Shown here: positions 34,739-43,890 of the stretch, in pieces
Position numbering within the stretch: position 1 is the stretch's first letter
How the letters are laid out: each line of letters begins with the position of its first letter
Assembly: GCF_027460265.1 (NCBI RefSeq)
Contig: NZ_JAPZBC010000001.1
Location: 3,116,001-3,180,000 of the forward strand
Reading direction: 5' to 3'
Length of the DNA stretch: 64,000 bases
DNA from: Streptomyces sp. WMMC940
Lineage (GTDB): Bacteria > Actinomycetota > Actinomycetes > Streptomycetales > Streptomycetaceae
Made by a program: the position numbers and the translations under genes
Notes under the pieces: model-generated
Databases searched by the model: none
The model's input: only the letters and a program-made list of their open reading frames with translations
What the model was told of the DNA's origin: nothing

Positions 34739-34917
34739 GCCCCGCGGAGCCGGCAGACGTCACACGCCCCGGGCAGTCGCCGGCCCGAGCGGCCCCGTCG
34801 CACGCCGAGTCCACGGCGCGCCGGCCACCGGGGCACCGGCCGCCCTCGGCGGATGGGGCCCGGACTGCTGAGCCCGCCTGGAGCCGGGGCCCTCAGCCGG
34901 GCGTGAGGTGAGAGCGG

Positions 34918-36111
34918 TCAGCCCTTGACACAGATGACCTGCTTCAGCTTGGCGACGACCTCCACGAGGTCCCGCTGCTGGTCGATCACCTTCTCGATGG
35001 GCTTGTACGCGCCCGGGATCTCGTCCACGACCCCGGAGTCCTTCCTGCACTCCACTCCGCGCGTCTGCTCCTCCAGGTCCCTGGTCGAGAAACGCCGCTT
35101 GGCCGCGTTGCGGCTCATCCGGCGACCGGCACCGTGCGAAGCCGAGTTGAACGACTTCTCGTTCCCGAGGCCCTTCACGATGTAGGAGCCCGTGCCCATC
35201 GAGCCGGGGATGATCCCGAAGTCGCCCGAAGCGGCACGGATCGCGCCCTTCCGGGTGACGAGCAGGTCCATGCCCTCGTACCGCTCCTCCGCCACGTAGT
35301 TGTGGTGGCAGGAGATGACCGGTTCGAACGTGACCCTCGCCTTTCTGAACTCCCTGCGGACGACCTCCTGGAACAGCCCCATCATGATCGCGCGGTTGTA
35401 CTTGGCGTACTCCTGCGCCCAGAAGAGGTCGTTGCGGTAGGCCGCCATCTGCGGGGTGTCCGAGACGAACACCGCGAGATCACGGTCGACCAGGCCCTGG
35501 TTGTGCGGCAGTTTCTGGGCCTCGCCGATGTGGTGGTCGGCGAGTTCCTTGCCGATGTTCCGCGAGCCGGAGTGCAGCATCAGCCAGACGGAACCGCCCT
35601 CGTCCAGGCAGAACTCGATGAAGTGGTTCCCGGAGCCGAGCGTCCCCATCTGCTTGGCCGCACGCTCCCGGCGGAACTTCACCGGGTCGGCGACAGCGTC
35701 GAACCGGGACCAGAAGTCGTCGAACCCCGTGGACGGGAATCCGTACACCCGCCCGGGGTCGACCGGATCGTCGTGCATACCGCGCCCGACCGGGATCGCG
35801 CTCTCGATCCCGGACCGGAGCCGGGACAGATCGCCGGGCAGGTCGTTCGCGGTGAGCGAGGTCTTCACGGCCGACATCCCGCAGCCGATGTCGACGCCGA
35901 CGGCCGCCGGGCAGACCGCTCCGTGCATCGCGATGACCGAGCCGACCGTCGCACCCTTGCCGTAGTGCACGTCCGGCATCACGGCGAGCCCCTTGATCCA
36001 GGGCAGCGTGGCGACGTTCCGCAGCTGCTGCATCGCGCCGTCCTCGACCGTGGCCGGGTCCGTCCACATCCGGATCGGGACCTTGGCGCCGGACACCTCT
36101 ACATACGACAT
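34918..36111 (-). CDS. rtcB: RNA-splicing ligase RtcB
   Basis: RtcB joins 2',3'-cyclic phosphate or 3'-phosphate RNA ends to 5'-OH ends, using GTP and Mn2+. The 397-residue product keeps the signatures: VMPDVHYGKGATVGSVIA, GVDIGCGMSAV (Cys metal ligand), LGSGNHFIEF, SGSRNIG, ISCHHNYV and SASHGAGR, the last bearing the guanylated histidine. ATG 36111 has GAGGAA close upstream. No archease or rtcR/rtcA gene is adjacent, so it appears to be the stand-alone actinobacterial form. It is divergent from the lipoprotein gene at 36341 across a 229-bp, relatively AT-rich spacer. Confidence 0.96.
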   Translation of the reverse strand: MSYVEVSGAKVPIRMWTDPATVEDGAMQQLRNVATLPWIKGLAVMPDVHYGKGATVGSVIAMHGAVCPAAVGVDIGCGMSAVKTSLTANDLPGDLSRLRSGIESAIPVGRGMHDDPVDPGRVYGFPSTGFDDFWSRFDAVADPVKFRRERAAKQMGTLGSGNHFIEFCLDEGGSVWLMLHSGSRNIGKELADHHIGEAQKLPHNQGLVDRDLAVFVSDTPQMAAYRNDLFWAQEYAKYNRAIMMGLFQEVVRREFRKARVTFEPVISCHHNYVAEERYEGMDLLVTRKGAIRAASGDFGIIPGSMGTGSYIVKGLGNEKSFNSASHGAGRRMSRNAAKRRFSTRDLEEQTRGVECRKDSGVVDEIPGAYKPIEKVIDQQRDLVEVVAKLKQVICVKG

Positions 36112-36340
36112 ACTTCCTCGATTCCCCCGAAAACCCCGATAACGCAAAACCGGCGCCAAGCTCAAGAAAAGGGATATCGAACCGGCGTTCACAGCTGCGC
36201 GTGCGATACACATTGTGTCCACCGGCACGCCTCGGGCGGCAACACGTTTTCGCCGCGGGCGGCCACGGCCGGGGCCGGGAGCCAGTGCGCTACCCGACCG
36301 GGCCGGAAGCGCAGGACGGCAGAGAAGGGAGCCTGGGAAC

Positions 36341-37153
36341 GTGCGGCGAAAGGGGTTCGTACCCGGCGTTGCGGCGCTTCTCGCGGCGCTCGTCACCGGC
36401 TGTACCGGCGGAACCACCGACGGCGGCGCCACCACCGAGGCCAAGGCCGGCGAGACCGCCGGTCCCGTCGCTGCGCCCGGCAAGTACCGCACCCTCTACG
36501 AGCCCTGCGGCGCCGTCGAGCGCTCGATGCTCAGGGATCTGCTGCCCGGCGCTGCCGAGCTGCCCGAGGAGCAGCAGGAGAAGGTCTTCCGCGGTACGGC
36601 GGCCGTCACCTACGACACGGACCGCCGAGTCGGCTGCAGCTGGAAGGCCGACTCTCCGGACGCCTCGCACAACCTCCGCGTCGACGTCGAGCGCGTGGTG
36701 TCCTACGCCCAGGACGTCAGCGACGACCAGCGCGCCGTCGAGGTGTACACGAGGAAACAGGACGCGGCTCAGCTGCCCACGCCCGCCGCAGGCGGCCACG
36801 GCGGCACCGGTGCCCCCGTGACGGGTTCCCCCGCCGCCGGCGCCGAGTCCCCCTCGGGCACCCCCACACCGTCCGCAGGCACCGCCTCCGGCTCCCCGGC
36901 CCCGCCCGAGGGCCTGGAACCGCGCGTACTCGACGGCCTCGGCGACGCCGCGTTCCTCGACGACGTCCTCACCCGGGCCGGTTCCACCGCCCGGCACCGC
37001 ACGGTGAGCGTGGTGTTCCGCACATCCAACGTGATCGTGACCGTCGAGTACGGCGAGCAGCCCACGCGTGTGACGGAGATCCCGGACAGCAAGGAACTGC
37101 AGGAAAAGGCCCGGGGACTGGCCCGGAAGCTGGCCGAGCGGTTCAACGAGTAG
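36341..37153 (+). CDS. DUF3558-type lipoprotein
   Basis: A 270-residue lipoprotein: MRRKGFVPGVAALLAALVTGC gives a lipobox VTGC with Cys21. The folded part (YRTLYEPCGAVERSMLRDLLPG, then RRVGCSWKADS) has the paired-cysteine pattern of DUF3558. A Pro/Ser/Thr-rich insertion of about 50 residues splits the domain before VSVVFRTSNVIVTVEYGEQP. Function unknown; the family is abundant on actinobacterial cell surfaces. The GTG at 36341 gives a proper signal peptide. A homologous gene follows at 37333, so this looks like a tandem duplication. Confidence 0.85.
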   Translation: MRRKGFVPGVAALLAALVTGCTGGTTDGGATTEAKAGETAGPVAAPGKYRTLYEPCGAVERSMLRDLLPGAAELPEEQQEKVFRGTAAVTYDTDRRVGCSWKADSPDASHNLRVDVERVVSYAQDVSDDQRAVEVYTRKQDAAQLPTPAAGGHGGTGAPVTGSPAAGAESPSGTPTPSAGTASGSPAPPEGLEPRVLDGLGDAAFLDDVLTRAGSTARHRTVSVVFRTSNVIVTVEYGEQPTRVTEIPDSKELQEKARGLARKLAERFNE

Positions 37154-37332
37154 CGCGACCGCCGGGCCGCCCGCGCCACCCGGCGGTTCCACCGCCCGAT
37201 CCCGTCGGGCGACCCGCCGTCGTACCGTGTCGGCGTACCGTGGCCGCCCGGGAACACCGGACCGTCCGCCCGGAGGACCCGGACCCGCGTCCGGCACTCC
37301 GGAGGACCGTACGACAACCGACTGAAGGAACC

Positions 37333-38070
37333 ATGCACCGATCAGCCCCGCGACTCACCCGCATACTCGCCTGCGCCGCCGTCCCGGTGATGCTCGTCGT
37401 CGCCGGCTGCTCGTCGGACTCCGACAGCAAGGACTCGGTCTCGGACGGCGGCTCGTCCACCTCGTCCGAGACCTCCTCCCCCGGCGGCGAGCAGTCGCCG
37501 CCGGCAGTGGTACCGGCGAAGTTCGCCAAGCTTCCCCAGCCCTGCAAGGCACTGACCTCCAAGACGGTCGAGGAGCTGGTGCCGAAGGTGAAGAACAAGT
37601 CCGGCACGGCCGGCACCTCCAACGACACGGGCGCCCGCGGCAGCTGCTCCTGGAACGGTCTGGAGGACAAGGGCGTCAAGGGCTCGAACTACCGCTGGCT
37701 CGACGTGTCGTTCCAGCGCTTCGAGTCCGAGTCGGGCATCGGCAGCGGCGAGGACCGCGCCGGCGACGCCTACAAGAAGGAAGTCGCCGCGGTCCGGGCC
37801 ACGGAGAAGGCCAAGAGCGTCAACTCCTCGCCCGCTTCGGGCGTCGGCGAGGAGGCCACCGCGATCAGCTACGGCCTCACCAAGTCCGGCGAGGACTTCA
37901 AATACGCAACGATCGTGGCCCGCACGGGCAATGTCGTGGTGACCGTCGGCTACAACGGTACGGGCTTCGCCGGTGCCAAGAACCCGGACCCGTCGCAGCT
38001 CATGAAGGACGCGGTGACCGCGGCCAAGGAGGCCGTCTCCTCCGTCGCCAAGGCCAACCAGGTGCAGTGA
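37333..38070 (+). CDS. DUF3558-type lipoprotein
   Basis: A 245-residue lipoprotein with signal MHRSAPRLTRILACAAVPVMLVVAGC (lipid site Cys26) and a Ser/Asp-rich linker. The DUF3558 core has LPQPCKALTSKTVEELVPKVKN and RGSCSWNG, the same two-cysteine layout as the preceding gene, and ends with TIVARTGNVVVTVGYNGTG. It is the uninterrupted paralogue of the 36341 gene. CTGAAGGAACC upstream supports ATG 37333. A 12-bp stem terminator follows at 38161. Confidence 0.87.
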   Translation: MHRSAPRLTRILACAAVPVMLVVAGCSSDSDSKDSVSDGGSSTSSETSSPGGEQSPPAVVPAKFAKLPQPCKALTSKTVEELVPKVKNKSGTAGTSNDTGARGSCSWNGLEDKGVKGSNYRWLDVSFQRFESESGIGSGEDRAGDAYKKEVAAVRATEKAKSVNSSPASGVGEEATAISYGLTKSGEDFKYATIVARTGNVVVTVGYNGTGFAGAKNPDPSQLMKDAVTAAKEAVSSVAKANQVQ

Positions 38071-38160
38071 CGGGGGCCGGCGGCCGCCGTGCCTCCTCAC
38101 CCGGCATGGTGACCACACCCCGCACGCTCTGCTGATCGGCCCGGGCGGCCCGGCATCCGT

Positions 38161-38196
38161 CCGGAGTCCGGCCCTCCCCGGAGAGCCGGACTCCGG
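38161..38196 (+). terminator. Terminator after the DUF3558 gene pair
   Basis: CCGGAGTCCGGC (38161-38172) is the exact complement of 38185-38196 around a 12-base loop, 90 bp past the stop codon. ATTC follows. Confidence 0.75.
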
Positions 38197-38259
38197 ATTC
38201 ATGTGCCAGGCTTGGGCCGCGCCACGGGCGCCATGAACAGAAGAGGGAGGGGATCGCGG

Positions 38260-39552
38260 GTGGCCGCGATGCAGCTGACACGCACCCACCGCATACTCAT
38301 CGGCGTGGTGGTCGCCGGTGCGGTGATCATCGCCGCGATCGGTTTCGCCGGGTCGTACGCCGCCGTGCGCGAGCTCGCCGAGAAGAAGGGCTTCGGCCAG
38401 TTCTCCCTGGTCTTCCCCATCGGCATCGACGCGGGCATCTGCGTACTGCTCGCGCTCGACCTCCTGCTGACCTGGATCCGCATCCCCTTCCCCCTGCTGC
38501 GCCAGACGGCCTGGCTGCTCACCGCGGCGACGATCGCCTTCAACGGCGCGGCCGCCTGGCCCGACCCCCTCGGCGTCGGCATGCACGCCGTCATCCCCGT
38601 CCTGTTCGTGGTGTCCGTCGAGGCCGCCCGCCACGCGGTGGGCAGGATCGCGGACATCACCGCGGACAAGCACATGGAGGGCGTACGCCTCACCCGCTGG
38701 CTGCTCTCCCCGGTGCCGACGTTCCGGCTGTGGCGGCGGATGAAGCTGTGGGAGCTGCGCAGTTACGAGCAGGTCATCAAGCTGGAGCAGGACCGGCTGA
38801 TCTACCAGGCCCGGCTGCAGGCCCGCTTCGGGCGGGCGTGGCGCCGCAAGGCCCCGGTCGAGGCGCTGATGCCGCTGCGGCTGGCGAAGTACGGGGTGCC
38901 CCTGGCGGAGACCGCGCCGGCGGGGCTGGCCTCGGCCGGCATCGAGCCGATGCTGCTGCCGCCGCAGCCCGCGGCACCGGAGCTGGAACCCACCGGTCCC
39001 GCCCGGGCGCAGGAGCCGGTGGTGGCCGCCGAGGAGCAGCCGAGCCAGTGGTTCGCCACTCCGCAGCATGTGCAGTACCTCGGCGACTACGACCCGGACT
39101 ACGAGCCTGCCACGTACGCCCCGGGGCCGGACCACCGGGCCTGGTACGACGAGCAGCCGCAGCGCATCCCGGTGCCGCAGCCGCGCGCGGCCGAGACCGG
39201 ACCCGTCCCGCTGACACAGCCGGGGGAGCCGGAACCGGTGGCGCAGCCGCAGGTCTCGGAGCCCGAACCTGTCCGGGCCCAGGCGGCGGAGCCGACGTTC
39301 CCGGTGCCGAACGGAGCGGGTGGCATAAGGCCGTTGGGTGAGGGCGTCCAGGACGCCCTGCCTTCGGACGAGAACCTGTACCAGGTGTTCCGGCGCTCGA
39401 TAGAGGGCGAGGGCATGCCGACGCCCGGCGCCTTCGCGTCCAACGTCGAGGCCGCGTACGGGCTGCACCTCCAGCCCCGTGAGCTGAACCAGTACATGGA
39501 CCGGTTCACGACCCGCTTCAACAACGAGCTGATGGAAGACCACATCGCCTAG
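38260..39552 (+). CDS. DUF2637 membrane protein (SpdB-like)
   Basis: A 430-residue protein. The N-terminal 130 residues hold four helices in the DUF2637 pattern: THRILIGVVVAGAVIIAAIGFAGSYAAVRELAEKKG, LVFPIGIDAGICVLLALDLLL, TAWLLTAATIAFNGAAAWPDPLGVGMHAVIPVLFVVSVEAARH. A cytoplasmic stretch (LWELRSYEQVIKLEQDRLIYQARLQ) and a long Pro/Glu-rich linker follow, then a conserved C-terminal block (LPSDENLYQVFRRSIEGEGMPTPGAFASNVEAAYGL), perhaps a winged helix. Relatives act in plasmid spread (SpdB), but chromosomal copies have no known role. GTG 38260 has GGAGG nine bases upstream; ATG 38233 is an alternative. Confidence 0.85.
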   Translation: MAAMQLTRTHRILIGVVVAGAVIIAAIGFAGSYAAVRELAEKKGFGQFSLVFPIGIDAGICVLLALDLLLTWIRIPFPLLRQTAWLLTAATIAFNGAAAWPDPLGVGMHAVIPVLFVVSVEAARHAVGRIADITADKHMEGVRLTRWLLSPVPTFRLWRRMKLWELRSYEQVIKLEQDRLIYQARLQARFGRAWRRKAPVEALMPLRLAKYGVPLAETAPAGLASAGIEPMLLPPQPAAPELEPTGPARAQEPVVAAEEQPSQWFATPQHVQYLGDYDPDYEPATYAPGPDHRAWYDEQPQRIPVPQPRAAETGPVPLTQPGEPEPVAQPQVSEPEPVRAQAAEPTFPVPNGAGGIRPLGEGVQDALPSDENLYQVFRRSIEGEGMPTPGAFASNVEAAYGLHLQPRELNQYMDRFTTRFNNELMEDHIA

Positions 39553-39681
39553 TGCTGTGACCGGACGGCCCTGGAGGCCGGCCGGGTACGCAGTGTGAGC
39601 CGGCGCACCGAGGCGACACCGTGGACCGGTGGTCCCGGGCGACACGGCCGGTCGGTCGAGTCCGCATGCCGCAGCGACGCC

Positions 39682-39711
39682 GAAGGGCTCCCGCCCGGGA
39701 GGGAGCCCTTC
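39682..39711. terminator. Bidirectional terminator between DUF2637 gene and lysS
   Basis: GAAGGGCTCCC (39682-39692) pairs exactly with GGGAGCCCTTC (39701-39711) around an 8-base loop. It lies between the convergent stop codons at 39552 and 39750, and both flanks are C/T-rich. Confidence 0.8.
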
Positions 39712-39749
39712 TTCCGTCCGGCCGCCGGAGCCCTCCGGGCCGCGGTCGG

Positions 39750-41477
39750 TCAGGCCGCCAACAGCTTGCGCACCCGGTCGGCCCCGACGGCCAGGAGCAG
39801 CGTCGGGAGGCGCGGGCCTGTCTCGCGGCTCACCAGCAGCCGGTAGAGCAGCGCGAAGAAGGAACGCTGGGCGGTCTTCAGCTCAGGCGTCGGCTTGGCG
39901 TCCGGCTCCAGGCCCGCCATCACCTTCGGCACTCCGTAGACGAGGGTCGTCAGCCCGTCCAGCGACCAGTGGGTGTCCAACCCCTCCAGCAGCAGGCGCA
40001 GCGACTCTCGCGCCTCGCCGTCGAGCGAGCCGAGCAGCTCCGCGTCCGGCTCGGAACGCACGACGGTGCGGGCGTCGGCCGGGACCTGGGTCGTGATCCA
40101 GTTCTCCGCGCGGTCCAGCCGGGGACGGGCCTCGTCGAGCGAGGACAGCGGGTTCGCCGGGTCCAGCTCGCTGAGGATGCGCAGCGTCTGCTCGTCGTGG
40201 CCGGCGGTGATGTCGACGACCGAGGCGAGTGTGCGGTACGGCAGCGGGCGGGGCGTGCGCCGCAGCTCACCCGCGGCGGTGCGGGCCGCGCGGGCGTGGG
40301 CGGCGGCGTCGGCCGGGAGCGCGGTGCCCTCCGCGACCTTGGACTCCAGCTTGTCCCACTCGTCGTAGAGCCGCTGGATCTCCTGGTCGAAGGCGATCTT
40401 GAAGGACTGGTTGGGCCTGCGGCGGGCGTACAGCCAGCGCAGCAGGGGCGCCTCCATGATCTTCAGCGCGTCCGCCGGCGTCGGCACACCACCGCGCGAC
40501 GACGACATCTTGGCCATGCCGGAGATGCCCACGAAGGCGTACATCGGGCCGATCGGCTGGACGCCGTCGAAGACCTCGCGGACGATCTGACCGCCGACGA
40601 CGAACGACGACCCCGGAGACGAGTGGTCGACCCCGCTCGGCTCGAAGATCACGCCCTCGTAGGCCCAGCGCATCGGCCAGTCGACCTTCCAGACCAGCTT
40701 GCCGCGGTTGAACTCGCTCAGCCGGACCGTCTCCGAAAAGCCGCACGCCGTGCAGGAGTACGTCAGCTCCGTGGTGGCGTCGATGTACTCCGTGACGGTC
40801 GTCAGGTCCTTCTCGCAGTTGCCGCAGTAGGGCTTGTACGGGAAGTAGCCCGCGGAGCCGCCGCTGCCGTCGTCCTCGGACGCCGCGCCCGAGCCCTCGG
40901 CGGCCTCCAGCTCGGCCTCGTCGACCGGCTTCTGCTGCTTCTTCGCCTGGACCTTGGCCTTCGTCCGGTACTGGTCGAGGATGCCGTCGATCCGGGCACG
41001 GTGCTTCATGGCGTGCAGGATCTGCTCGCGGTAGGCACCCGAGGTGTACTGCTCGGTCTGGCTGACCGGGTCGAACTCGACGCGGAGCTCGGCGAGCGAC
41101 TCGACCATCGCGGCCTTGAAGTGCTCCGCCCAGTTCGGGTACGGCGAGCCGGCGGGCGCGGGCACCGAGGTCAGCGGCTTGCCGATGTGCTCGGCCCAGG
41201 TGTCGTCGACTCCCTCCACGCCGGCCGGCACCTTGCGGTAGCGGTCGTAGTCGTCCCAGGAGATCACGTGCCGCACCTCGTGGCCGCGGCGGCGGATCTC
41301 GTCCGCGACCAGGTGCGGGGTCATGACCTCACGCAGATTGCCCAGATGGATGGGCCCGGACGGCGACAGGCCAGACGCAACCACGACCGGTTTCCCGGGC
41401 GCACGCCGTTCCGACTCGGCGATGACATCGTCCGCGAAACGGGAGACCCAGTCGGTCTCGGTGCTGCTCTGAGCCAC
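39750..41477 (-). CDS. lysS: Class I (archaeal-type) lysyl-tRNA synthetase
   Basis: A 575-residue class I LysRS that charges tRNA-Lys. The HIGH-type motif is SGPIHLGNLRE near residue 40 and the KMSKS-type motif is MAKMSSSRG. A zinc-binding insert has PYCGNCEKDL and YSCTACGFSET. An acidic low-complexity insertion (EAELEAAEGSGAASEDDGSGG) interrupts the region before the zinc knuckle. Streptomyces encode both class I and class II enzymes; this is the archaeal type, of presumed ancient transfer. The start is GTG 41477 with AAGGA upstream. It is divergent from argS across 287 bp. Confidence 0.95.
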   Translation of the reverse strand: MAQSSTETDWVSRFADDVIAESERRAPGKPVVVASGLSPSGPIHLGNLREVMTPHLVADEIRRRGHEVRHVISWDDYDRYRKVPAGVEGVDDTWAEHIGKPLTSVPAPAGSPYPNWAEHFKAAMVESLAELRVEFDPVSQTEQYTSGAYREQILHAMKHRARIDGILDQYRTKAKVQAKKQQKPVDEAELEAAEGSGAASEDDGSGGSAGYFPYKPYCGNCEKDLTTVTEYIDATTELTYSCTACGFSETVRLSEFNRGKLVWKVDWPMRWAYEGVIFEPSGVDHSSPGSSFVVGGQIVREVFDGVQPIGPMYAFVGISGMAKMSSSRGGVPTPADALKIMEAPLLRWLYARRRPNQSFKIAFDQEIQRLYDEWDKLESKVAEGTALPADAAAHARAARTAAGELRRTPRPLPYRTLASVVDITAGHDEQTLRILSELDPANPLSSLDEARPRLDRAENWITTQVPADARTVVRSEPDAELLGSLDGEARESLRLLLEGLDTHWSLDGLTTLVYGVPKVMAGLEPDAKPTPELKTAQRSFFALLYRLLVSRETGPRLPTLLLAVGADRVRKLLAA

Positions 41478-41703
41478 GATCGGCACGTCCTTGATTGCTT
41501 GAGTCTGTCGAAGCTGGCGTCTGCCATTCTCCCAGACGGAACACGGCGCCCGTCGGTTGTCCACAGGGCGGCGCCGTTCGGCCCGAGGACCGCCCGCCGT
41601 CCACGGGCGTCGCTTCGTCCACAGGTCCGGGGCCGTGGGAGAAACGGGTTGCTCCCCCGTGGGACACTTGACTACCGAAACAGCAGCCCTGATCACACCC
41701 CGG

Positions 41704-41745
41704 CGACCCACGACGCCCCACGCGACTCGACCCACGACGCCCCAC
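41704..41745. repeat. Direct repeat in the argS leader
   Basis: The 18-mer CGACCCACGACGCCCCAC occurs at 41704 and 41728, separated by six bases. It ends 20 bp before the argS start codon, within the transcribed leader or promoter. Confidence 0.85.
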
Positions 41746-41764
41746 TCACAGGAAACGGAAGCTC

Positions 41765-43525
41765 ATGGCCTCGGTCCCTTCCCTCGCTTCGACCGTGCAG
41801 CAGCGCCTCGCGGACGCCCTCTCGGCAGCCCTGCCGGAGGCCGGCTCCGCGGATCCGCTGTTGCGACGCAGCGACCGGGCCGACTTCCAGGCCAACGGCA
41901 TCCTGGCGCTCGCCAAGAGGCTCAAGGGCAATCCGCGTGAGCTCGCGGCCAAGGTCGTCGAGTCCCTCCCGGCCGACGACGTGCTGCGGGAGATCGAGGT
42001 CTCGGGCCCCGGGTTCCTGAACATCACGGTCTCCGACGAGGCGATCACCGGGACGCTCGCCGCCCGCGCGGCGGACGACCGCCTCGGCGTGCCGTTCGCC
42101 GACGCGGCGGGCACCACAGTGATCGACTACGCGCAGCCGAACGTGGCCAAGGAGATGCACGTCGGCCACCTCCGCTCGGCCGTGATCGGCGACGCCATGG
42201 TGCGCATCCTGGAGTACACCGGCGAGAAGGTGGTACGTCGCCACCACATCGGCGACTGGGGCACCCAGTTCGGCATGCTCATCCAGTTCCTGATCGAGCA
42301 CCCGCACGAGCTGGACCACGAGGACGAGGCCGCCGTCTCCGGCGAGGAGGCCATGTCCAACCTGAACCGGCTGTACAAGGCCTCGCGTGCCCTCTTCGAC
42401 TCCGACGAGGAGTTCAAGGAGCGCGCGAGGCGCCGCGTGGTGGACCTCCAGTCGGGCGACGAGGAGACCCTCACCCTCTGGCAGAGGTTCGTCGACGAGT
42501 CGAAGATCTACTTCTACTCCGTCTTCAACAAGCTCGACATGGAGATCCACGACCCCGACGTCGTGGGCGAGTCGGGCTACAACCACATGCTCGACGAGAC
42601 CTGCCGCATCCTCGAGGAATCCGGCGTCGCCGTGCGCTCCGAGGGCGCGCTGTGCGTGTTCTTCGACGACGTCAAGGGCCCGGACGGCAAGCCCGTCCCC
42701 CTGATCGTGCGCAAGTCCAACGGCGGCTACGGCTACGCGGCCACCGACCTCTCCGCGATCCGGGACCGGGTGCGGAACCTCGGCGCCGACAGCCTGATCT
42801 ACGTCGTCGACGCCCGGCAGTCCCTGCACTTCAGGATGGTCTTCGAGACCGCCCGCCGGGCGGGATGGCTGAACGACGAGGTCAAGGCCGTGCAGCTGGC
42901 GTTCGGCACGGTCCTCGGCAAGGACGGCAAGCCCTTCAAGACCCGTGAGGGTGAGACGGTGCGGCTGGTCGACCTGCTGGACGAGGCGATCGAGCGGGCC
43001 TCGGCCGTGGTCAGGGAGAAGGCCCAGGACCTGTCGGAGGAGGAGATCGCCGAGCGGGGCGCCCAGGTCGGCATCGGCGCCGTCAAGTACGCGGACCTCT
43101 CCACGTCGGCGGCCAGGGACTACAAGTTCGACCTGGACCAGATGGTGTCCCTCAGCGGCGACACGTCGGTGTACCTGCAGTACGCGTACGCCCGTATCCA
43201 GTCGATCCTGCGCAAGGCCGGGGACGCGACGCCGCGGGCCCACGCGGAGATCGGGCTGACCCCGTCCGAGCGCGCGCTGGGTCTGCACATCGACCGGTTC
43301 GGCGAGACGGTCGAGGAGGCCGCGTCCTCGTACGAGCCGCACAAGCTGGCGGCGTACCTCTACCAGCTGGCGTCGCTGTACACGACGTTCTACTCGGAGT
43401 GCCCGGTCCTCAAGGCGGACACCCCGGCACAGGTGGAGAACCGGCTCTTCCTGTGCGACCTGACCGCCCGCACGCTCCACCAGGGCATGGCTCTGCTGGG
43501 CATCCGCACCCCCGCGCGCCTCTGA
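41765..43525 (+). CDS. argS: Arginyl-tRNA synthetase
   Basis: A 586-residue class I ArgRS of normal length. It has the Arg-tRNA N-terminal additional domain (residues 1-90, recognising the tRNA D-loop), the HIGH-type motif [21 protein letters not shown], and [17 protein letters not shown]. The anticodon-binding DALR domain is at the C-terminus ([17 protein letters not shown] ... [20 protein letters not shown]). GGAAACGGAAG precedes ATG 41765. lysS is divergent; their pairing is conserved in streptomycetes. Confidence 0.97.
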   Translation: MASVPSLASTVQQRLADALSAALPEAGSADPLLRRSDRADFQANGILALAKRLKGNPRELAAKVVESLPADDVLREIEVSGPGFLNITVSDEAITGTLAARAADDRLGVPFADAAGTTVIDYAQPNVAKEMHVGHLRSAVIGDAMVRILEYTGEKVVRRHHIGDWGTQFGMLIQFLIEHPHELDHEDEAAVSGEEAMSNLNRLYKASRALFDSDEEFKERARRRVVDLQSGDEETLTLWQRFVDESKIYFYSVFNKLDMEIHDPDVVGESGYNHMLDETCRILEESGVAVRSEGALCVFFDDVKGPDGKPVPLIVRKSNGGYGYAATDLSAIRDRVRNLGADSLIYVVDARQSLHFRMVFETARRAGWLNDEVKAVQLAFGTVLGKDGKPFKTREGETVRLVDLLDEAIERASAVVREKAQDLSEEEIAERGAQVGIGAVKYADLSTSAARDYKFDLDQMVSLSGDTSVYLQYAYARIQSILRKAGDATPRAHAEIGLTPSERALGLHIDRFGETVEEAASSYEPHKLAAYLYQLASLYTTFYSECPVLKADTPAQVENRLFLCDLTARTLHQGMALLGIRTPARL

Positions 43526-43560
43526 CGCGCGGCGCCCGGACCCGGCGCGTCCGGCACGGA

Positions 43561-43591
43561 CGGCCCTCGGCGGTCGAACCGCCGGGGGCCG
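43561..43591. terminator. Bidirectional terminator after argS
   Basis: CGGCCCTCGGCGGT (43561-43574) pairs with ACCGCCGGGGGCCG (43578-43591) with one mismatch around a tight 3-base loop. It lies between the convergent stops of argS and the DUF1876 gene. Confidence 0.75.
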
Positions 43592-43617
43592 CCCTCCGAT
43601 CGCCTCGCGTCACCTCG

Positions 43618-43890
43618 TCAGCGGTTCAGCGGGTGTGCCGGCCTTCCCGTGGTCTCCTCGATCTCGTCGTGCGCCTTCTTGAGCAGAGTCTGCGCGATGT
43701 CCATGAGCGCCCGGGCGCCGGCGATCTCCTCGCCGACCCGCAGTTGGGCCGGGTCGGACGGATGGCGGCTGGCGTGCCCGTGACCGCGCACTTCCGTGCC
43801 GTCGGCGAGCCGGAGCATCGCGGCCGCCTTGGTCTTGTCGCCCTCCTCGAGGAACTCCATCTCGACGTGCCAGCCGACGAGAGTCTGCAT
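43618..43890 (-). CDS. DUF1876 protein
   Basis: A 90-residue soluble protein of the DUF1876 family: WHVEMEFLEEGDKTKAAAMLRLADGTEVRGHGHASRHPSDPAQLRVGEEIAGARALMDIAQTLL. It reads as a small dsRBD-like alpha-beta fold. The family is restricted to actinobacteria and often occurs beside stress genes; no activity is known. A GGAGGTGATCC ribosome site, near the anti-SD maximum, is placed three bases before ATG 43890, so translation should be strong. Confidence 0.9.
   Translation of the reverse strand: MQTLVGWHVEMEFLEEGDKTKAAAMLRLADGTEVRGHGHASRHPSDPAQLRVGEEIAGARALMDIAQTLLKKAHDEIEETTGRPAHPLNR

Noticed and set aside
38260..39552. Integrated plasmid, suggested by the SpdB-like DUF2637 gene
   Set aside because: No tra, rep, xis, int or tRNA attachment site is nearby, and it is followed directly by lysS/argS. 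Chromosomal DUF2637 genes are common in Streptomyces.
37342..39645. 767-residue open frame on the minus strand opposite the DUF3558 and DUF2637 genes
   Set aside because: It is the complement of two well-supported genes, has no ribosome site, and resembles no protein family.
41693..43480. 595-residue minus-strand frame inside argS
   Set aside because: It lies entirely antisense to argS, a shadow frame rich in Val/Leu/Arg/Gly produced by third-position GC.
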